A DNA stretch of 35,941 nt from Gammaproteobacteria bacterium. Lineage in GTDB: Bacteria > Pseudomonadota > Gammaproteobacteria > Xanthomonadales > Marinicellaceae. Below the pieces are notes generated by a model. The model did no database searches and was not told the DNA's origin. It saw only the letters and a program-made list of their open reading frames with translations. Numbering within the stretch: position 1 is the stretch's first letter; each line of letters starts with the position of its first letter. The stretch spans positions 1-35,941 of the forward strand of contig JAJRQG010000103.1 of assembly GCA_024280395.1 (NCBI GenBank), given 5' to 3'. This document shows, in pieces, positions 31,607 through 35,941 of this stretch. A program made the translations under genes and the position numbers.

Positions 31607-32662
31607 TTAAATCGGCAAATCCAATTGAACCAATATATCTTTGTTATCAAATTGGATGCCAAGCCCAATTAGCCTTACGGGTCTCTTGCCTCGATTCCAA
31701 GCGGTTGTGAGTAATTGTTGATAGGCAAACTCTTCAGGCTTTGAAATTGTCGTCTGAACTGTAGTAGTTTTAAAATTATTAAAGCGCAATTTTACATACA
31801 AAGCCTTGATGGGGAGTTTTTGTTTCTTTTGACTGGATTCTAGTCGAACGATTAAACTTTCATATAGGCGAGGAATTTCATTAAGGCATTTCTGTAAGGT
31901 AATTCTATCATGAACAAATGTGTCTTCGATACTCAATGACTTGCGAATACTATTGGTAGAAACGGGTCGGTTATCGATTCCCCGTGATAAATTATACAGC
32001 TGATCTCCAAATTTTCCAAAGTGGTTGTGCAGTTCTTGAGTTGATTGTTTTTGTAAATCTGCACAGGTGATTATTCCCAACTTTTGCATCTTTTTATTAG
32101 TCACTTTGCCTACACCAAATATTTTTTTTACTGGTAAATCAACCACAAACCGTGCAATATTATTGGGTGTAATGACAAACTGCCCATTGGGTTTGTTCCA
32201 ATCGCTGGCAATTTTAGCCAAAAATTTATTGGGGGCAATGCCCGCTGAGGCATTCAGATTGTGCTCATCTTTGATTTGTTTCCTGATTTTCTCCGCAATC
32301 AGTGTTGCGCTTCCTTTACACTGTTTGCAATCACTTACATCTAAAAACGCCTCATCCAAGGAAAGTGGCTGTACTATTGAAGTATACTCCCTAAATATGG
32401 CTTGAATTTTCTTTGAAACTTCGCGGTACAGCACCATATTGACGCCCAGCATGATCAACTGTGGGCATTTCTTTACAGCTTGACTCATGGGCATCGCCGA
32501 GTGCACACCAAAAGCACGGGCTTCATAATTGCAGGCAGCTACAACTCCACGCGTTTCTGGTTTTCCTCCAACAGCTACAGGTTTGCCTTTTAAACTGGGG
32601 TTTTCACGGGTTTCAACAGCAGCATAAAAACAATCCATATCAATGTGAATTATTTTTTTCAC
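31607..32662 (-). CDS. dinB: DNA polymerase IV (Y-family translesion polymerase)
   Basis: This 351-residue protein is a full-length DinB. It begins with IIHIDMDCFYAAVE (metal-binding Asp8) and contains GGKPETRGVVAACNYEARAFG, the catalytic SLDEAFLDVS and the helix-hairpin region VKKIFGVGKVTNKKMQKLGI. The C-terminal little-finger domain follows, with LGIQF near the end. Pol IV copies past damaged bases with low fidelity. The ATG overlaps the rluE stop by 4 bp, placing dinB last in the mpl-rluE-dinB operon rather than as a separate damage-induced gene. No LexA box is seen upstream, because upstream is coding sequence. Confidence 0.96.
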   Translation of the reverse strand: MKKIIHIDMDCFYAAVETRENPSLKGKPVAVGGKPETRGVVAACNYEARAFGVHSAMPMSQAVKKCPQLIMLGVNMVLYREVSKKIQAIFREYTSIVQPLSLDEAFLDVSDCKQCKGSATLIAEKIRKQIKDEHNLNASAGIAPNKFLAKIASDWNKPNGQFVITPNNIARFVVDLPVKKIFGVGKVTNKKMQKLGIITCADLQKQSTQELHNHFGKFGDQLYNLSRGIDNRPVSTNSIRKSLSIEDTFVHDRITLQKCLNEIPRLYESLIVRLESSQKKQKLPIKALYVKLRFNNFKTTTVQTTISKPEEFAYQQLLTTAWNRGKRPVRLIGLGIQFDNKDILVQLDLPI

Positions 32663-33192
32663 AAGATTTGATGTTTTCCTAAACTTAAATTCCCCAATTG
32701 ATAATCACCAATACTTAAACGAATCAAGCGCAACACAGGCAAATCAATATGCGCCATCATGCGTCTTACCTGTCTGTTTCTGCCTTCATTGATGGTGATT
32801 TCCACCCATGATGTGGGAGAGTTTTTTCGCTGTCGAATAGGTGGCTCTCGCTTCCAAAGAAAAGCCGGTTGTTTTAATAACATCTTCACCTTGACCGCTT
32901 GTGCTCTTCCATCTTTTAGATTCACCCCTTTTCTTAATTGATCCAATTCTGGCTTTTTTGCTATACCTTCAACTTGTACCAAATATACTTTATCTACCTT
33001 GTGCTTGGGGTTAGCTAACATGTTTTTTAACTTACCATCATCGGTCAGCAACATCAATCCCTCAGAATCATAATCGAGTCTGCCAATGGAATAGATTTTT
33101 TTAATGTCAATAAAATTCGACAAAGTCTGTCGACCACTCTCATCGGTGAACTGGCTTAAAACACGGTAAGGTTTGTTGAAAGCAACTAGCAT
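32659..33192 (-). CDS. rluE: 23S rRNA pseudouridine synthase, RluE type
   Basis: This 177-residue RsuA-family enzyme lacks the N-terminal S4 domain, as RluE does. It starts with the family strand LVAFNKPYRVLSQF, carries the catalytic motif IGRLDYDSEGLMLLTDDG (Asp as nucleophile, about residue 39) and ends with the RNA-binding segment NEGRNRQVRRMMAHI. RluE converts U2457 of 23S rRNA to pseudouridine. Its start overlaps the end of mpl by 7 bp and its stop overlaps the dinB start by 4 bp, so the three genes are tightly coupled. Confidence 0.9.
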   Translation of the reverse strand: MLVAFNKPYRVLSQFTDESGRQTLSNFIDIKKIYSIGRLDYDSEGLMLLTDDGKLKNMLANPKHKVDKVYLVQVEGIAKKPELDQLRKGVNLKDGRAQAVKVKMLLKQPAFLWKREPPIRQRKNSPTSWVEITINEGRNRQVRRMMAHIDLPVLRLIRLSIGDYQLGNLSLGKHQIL

Positions 33193-34553
33193 TGCAATCG
33201 CTCTAAAAATCGTCTAGGGACGTTTTCAAAACTTCCATTGCTCATAAACACAACCGTGCTTTCTTTTTCGCACAAATCAGGCAAAATATTGATTAAGCTA
33301 TCTACTGAATGAACGGAAACAACACCTTGCTCTTTTAAACAGTCAATAACTTTATCCTGCCAGCTCAAATTGGGATAATTCATCACTATCGCAATGTCCG
33401 CACCTTTTAATGAAGCAGGCAAAGCCTCTGCATGAGCACCTGCTCGCATGGAATTACTGCGGGGTTCGAAAATTGCAATTAACTGCCGATCACCAATTTT
33501 GTTTTTAACGCCTTCAATGGTGGTGGCAATAGCGGTAGGATGGTGAGCGAAGTCATCATAAATTTTGATGCCTTGTGCTTGTCCAATAAATTCCATTCTG
33601 CGCTTAATGCCTTGGAATTTTTCTAAGGATTTCGCCGAGTCGGATAAACTTATGCTTTGTTGCATGGCCGCAGCCATGGCTGCTATGCCGTTAAGCATAT
33701 TGTGTTTGCCTGTTTGATTCCAATTAACTGTTGCTTGTTTCTGACCTTGATAAAACACCACAAATTGAGAGCAGTCTGAAACGGTTGGTTTTGCCCAAAC
33801 ATCGGCTGTTTTATTTACTCCAAAAGTGATGATTGGTGTCCAACAACCCATTGCTAAAACATCATTTAAGTTTTCATCGTCTTTGTTCACAATCAACATA
33901 CCATTATTGGGAATGGTTCGTACAAAATGGTGAAATTGAGTTTTGATGGCATCTAAATCCTTAAAAATATCGGCATGGTCAAATTCAAGATTGTTTAAAA
34001 TAGCTACATTGGCGTGATAATGTACAAATTTTGAGCGTTTATCAAAAAAAGCCGAATCGTATTCATCGGCCTCTATGACAAAAGATTCTGCTTCGGTATT
34101 GCGCGCTGAAATGCCAAAATCTTGAGCCACTCCACCAATTAAGAAACCTGGATTGTGTTGATTGTCTTCAAGAATCCATGCCAACATCGAGGAGGTGGTT
34201 GTTTTGCCGTGGGTTCCAGCAATCGCATACACCTTTTTATGTCGCAACAAATGCTCACCCAGCCACTGAGGTCCTGATGAATAATGTTGAGGGTTTTGTA
34301 ACAAGGTTTCAATCACTGGCATGCCACGTGTCATGACATTGCCAACTACTACTTCATCAAAATTTTCATCCAAGACAGAATCGTCATAACCTTGGTGCAT
34401 TTGAATTCCCTGGTTTTCCAATTGAGTGCTCATCGGCGGATAAACATTTTTATCCGAACCGCTGACTACATAGCCCAATGATCGGGCCAAAGCCGCCAAT
34501 CCGCCCATAAAAGTGCCACAAATACCCAGTATATGTATTTTTTGTTTATTCAT
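33186..34553 (-). CDS. mpl: UDP-N-acetylmuramate:L-alanyl-gamma-D-glutamyl-meso-diaminopimelate ligase
   Basis: This 455-residue Mur ligase recycles the murein tripeptide by joining it to UDP-MurNAc with ATP. It has the N-terminal ILGICGTFMGGLAALARSLG, the ATP-binding AIAGTHGKTTTSSMLAWIL, EADEYDSAFFDKRSKFVHY and the late DDFAHHPTAIATTIEG and FEPRSNSMR, all in family order and at the usual length. It is first in an overlapping operon with rluE and dinB. A -10-like TAAAAT on this strand (34560-34565) ends 6 nt before the ATG without a Shine-Dalgarno, which suggests a leaderless transcript. The divergent tusA start is only 29 bp away. Confidence 0.96.
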   Translation of the reverse strand: MNKQKIHILGICGTFMGGLAALARSLGYVVSGSDKNVYPPMSTQLENQGIQMHQGYDDSVLDENFDEVVVGNVMTRGMPVIETLLQNPQHYSSGPQWLGEHLLRHKKVYAIAGTHGKTTTSSMLAWILEDNQHNPGFLIGGVAQDFGISARNTEAESFVIEADEYDSAFFDKRSKFVHYHANVAILNNLEFDHADIFKDLDAIKTQFHHFVRTIPNNGMLIVNKDDENLNDVLAMGCWTPIITFGVNKTADVWAKPTVSDCSQFVVFYQGQKQATVNWNQTGKHNMLNGIAAMAAAMQQSISLSDSAKSLEKFQGIKRRMEFIGQAQGIKIYDDFAHHPTAIATTIEGVKNKIGDRQLIAIFEPRSNSMRAGAHAEALPASLKGADIAIVMNYPNLSWQDKVIDCLKEQGVVSVHSVDSLINILPDLCEKESTVVFMSNGSFENVPRRFLERLQC

Positions 34554-34559
34554 TCGGTC

Positions 34560-34576
34560 ATTTTATCAGATATAAT
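34560..34576. promoter_or_regulatory. Back-to-back -10 boxes of mpl and tusA
   Basis: The 29-bp gap between the two start codons holds ATTTTA at 34560-34565 (TAAAAT for mpl) and TATAAT at 34571-34576 (for tusA). Each lies exactly 6 nt before its ATG. Any -35 elements must lie in the opposite gene's first codons, and both mRNAs should be leaderless. Confidence 0.55.
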
Positions 34577-34582
34577 TCACAC

Positions 34583-34819
34583 ATGAGCATAGATTATGAC
34601 AAATTTGTAGATGCCAAAGGTTTGAAATGCCCGCAACCTTTGTTATTGGCAAAACACGGAATTGACCAAATCAAAGCAGGGCAAGTGCTCTTGCTTGAAG
34701 CTACCGATTCACACACGGATTTAGATTTAGATGTGTGGTGTGAAAGATTTGGACACACAATCATTGACTGCAAAGACTCTAATGGTGTATTTAGTTTTTG
34801 GATCAAAAAATCTATTTAA
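34583..34819 (+). CDS. tusA: TusA-family sulfurtransferase
   Basis: This 78-residue protein has the TusA/SirA signature DAKGLKCPQPLLLAKHGI, with the sulfur-carrying Cys in the CPxP motif (about residue 14), and the usual two-layer alpha/beta length. TusA relays sulfur as a persulfide, for example to tRNA thiolation, molybdenum cofactor or sulfur oxidation systems. Other TUS genes are not in the window. A YeeE/YedE pair, often partnered with TusA-like proteins, lies at 26.8-28 kb. TATAAT 6 nt upstream and no ribosome binding site suggest a leaderless message. Confidence 0.92.
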   Translation: MSIDYDKFVDAKGLKCPQPLLLAKHGIDQIKAGQVLLLEATDSHTDLDLDVWCERFGHTIIDCKDSNGVFSFWIKKSI

Positions 34820-34913
34820 AACCATGTCATGTATTTCACCTATTTATCGAAAGGATTCGAAATGATAGTTATACAAATAAATTTTCAGTTGCTCAATAAA
34901 ATAGGTGATAAAT

Positions 34914-35941
34914 ATGTTTCGATTGATGACAATGTTCACATTGTGCTTAGTAATTTTAAATGCAACAAGCAGCATTGCGGAAGAGTGGTTCTCTCAATTA
35001 CCACAACTAATCAGTGAATCTGATAAAAAACAAATTCCAAATTTTGAGAGTGATTTAAGCCTTTCATTAAAGGGCAGTCTTGTTGCTCAAGAGTCCTTGA
35101 TTATGAATTTGTATGGGATTGAAAAACACCGCTCAATTTCAGTTAAACTCATGGATGAGATGCTACAAATGTATGGTGATTTAGTTGTACCAAATCAATT
35201 AATAGAGCTTTATTCGAAACTGGGTTATGAGTATATTGTTGGCAAAAACATCAAAGTAGATATTCATATGGGCTTTGGCATGTTGACCCGATTAATAAAA
35301 AACAAAAAAGATAATTCTCTTGCCATAGCTCAATTAAGAAAAGCTTTAAGAGAATCAAACCACCTTCCAGATCAAGAGTTTATTCGTTATAGCTGGGATG
35401 TTTTTGATCCCGAACACCCATTATCTATCGATGAACTCATTCAGTCCTATCAACAGTATTATGCTCACGAACCAGACATAGAAAACGACAGTGAAACCGA
35501 ACAAGCTCCAAATGCCAAGTTATTTAAGGCGTGTGAAAACAATGTTTTTGCCGTCAATCACACCTTTCTTAATTTACACAAAACCTTGCAGGATAAAATG
35601 ATTGTTGATGATTCAGCAGATGCTCAAGAAAGAACATCCGCTTATCAACAATTGAAAGCAGCTACTGAACCTGAATTTACCGAAATGGTGAATTTGAAGT
35701 TTAATAGTGTTGGTGTATCCAGCGCTATCCGTCTTGTGTTTTTAACCACCCTTGCCTATGATACCAGTTCTAAACATTATAGAAAGACGACTTTTGATCC
35801 CAGCATTGAAGATGATTTTGTTCAAATTTTCACTGAAAACATGCCGGGTTATTTGGTTTATCAAAAACTGCTAGAAGGCTTGGATTTAGAAGTGTTGTGT
35901 TATCAAGATTGGTTATATTTTAAACCACTTACAAGCAACAA
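34914..35941 (+). CDS. Secreted protein of unknown function (3' end outside window)
   Basis: A frame open from ATG 34914 to the window edge gives at least 342 residues. An AGGTGA ribosome binding site lies 6-7 nt before the ATG. The N terminus is a signal peptide (FTLCLVILNATSSIA, then EEWFSQLP), so the protein is exported. The rest is largely helical and hydrophilic, with an acidic stretch (EPDIENDSETEQ) near residue 190, and has no motif I can assign. It might be co-transcribed with tusA, which ends 94 bp upstream, but a separate promoter cannot be excluded. No catalytic signature or membrane helix beyond the signal peptide is visible in the part seen. Confidence 0.75.
   Translation, partial: MFRLMTMFTLCLVILNATSSIAEEWFSQLPQLISESDKKQIPNFESDLSLSLKGSLVAQESLIMNLYGIEKHRSISVKLMDEMLQMYGDLVVPNQLIELYSKLGYEYIVGKNIKVDIHMGFGMLTRLIKNKKDNSLAIAQLRKALRESNHLPDQEFIRYSWDVFDPEHPLSIDELIQSYQQYYAHEPDIENDSETEQAPNAKLFKACENNVFAVNHTFLNLHKTLQDKMIVDDSADAQERTSAYQQLKAATEPEFTEMVNLKFNSVGVSSAIRLVFLTTLAYDTSSKHYRKTTFDPSIEDDFVQIFTENMPGYLVYQKLLEGLDLEVLCYQDWLYFKPLTSN

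Noticed and set aside
34829-35017. A 62-codon plus-strand frame after tusA
   Set aside because: It overlaps the start of the secreted protein gene at 34914 in another frame. The latter has a signal peptide and a good ribosome binding site and stays open to the window edge.
1-35941. tRNA, rRNA, CRISPR array, toxin-antitoxin or prophage genes
   Set aside because: I looked through all gaps and frames; no cloverleaf, regular spacer repeats or phage gene signatures were found by eye. A covariance-model scan was not possible.

Overview
The window is AT-rich chromosomal DNA from a Gram-negative bacterium, most probably a gammaproteobacterium. It carries ubiG, dinB, rluE, yoaA, mpl, a midA-like gene and a folM-like pteridine reductase. 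The gene set and low GC would suit a Marinicella-like marine lineage, but that is inference. There is no rRNA, tRNA, CRISPR array, prophage or intact insertion sequence.

Layout. 1-2.9 kb: a 3'-truncated acyl-CoA dehydrogenase diverges from an SDR/saccharopine-reductase-like pair across a TetR-type palindrome. 2.9-8.3 kb: a secreted serine hydrolase, a RecQ-family helicase, an exported methyltransferase-like protein and a GT2 glycosyltransferase whose 3' end runs through a REP-like palindrome. 8.3-10.1 kb: a BlaI/M56 (BlaR1-like) pair whose operator overlaps its promoter and abuts the start codon. 10.1-12.6 kb: vanZ among REP-like hairpins, then midA and folM diverging with only 3 bp between starts.

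12.6-17.7 kb is an accessory-looking block. It holds two divergent small secreted Cys-containing proteins and a very large hybrid two-component protein (propeller sensor, kinase, receiver, AraC output). The signal-peptide-encoding 5' end of the hybrid gene has no ATG/GTG/TTG. Directly after this gene lies a diverged remnant of a folM 3' end, so the block sits between an intact and a broken folM.

17.7-21.1 kb: a tandem dodecin pair with its own promoter, operator-like dyad and terminator; an ICMT-like membrane methyltransferase, ubiG and a HAD phosphatase (gph/mupP-like) as an overlapping operon; and a PLP-dependent deaminase. 21.4-26.7 kb: a large secreted protein with two LTD-like modules, then a nucleotide-sugar operon (UDP-sugar 6-dehydrogenase, uronate-type epimerase, nucleotidyltransferase-like protein) pointing to surface polysaccharide synthesis. 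26.8-28.9 kb: a split YeeE/YedE (sulfur import) gene pair and a two-gene unit of unknown function. 29.1-34.6 kb: yoaA with a TPR lipoprotein gene, then an overlapping mpl-rluE-dinB operon. 34.6 kb to the end: tusA and a truncated secreted protein of unknown function.

At least four genes (GT2, UDP-sugar dehydrogenase, mpl, tusA) have a good -10 hexamer 6-7 nt before the start codon and no Shine-Dalgarno, so leaderless transcripts may be common here. The most unusual points are the hybrid sensor without a canonical start codon, the folM scar beside it, the oppositely charged dodecin pair and the REP-derived protein tail.
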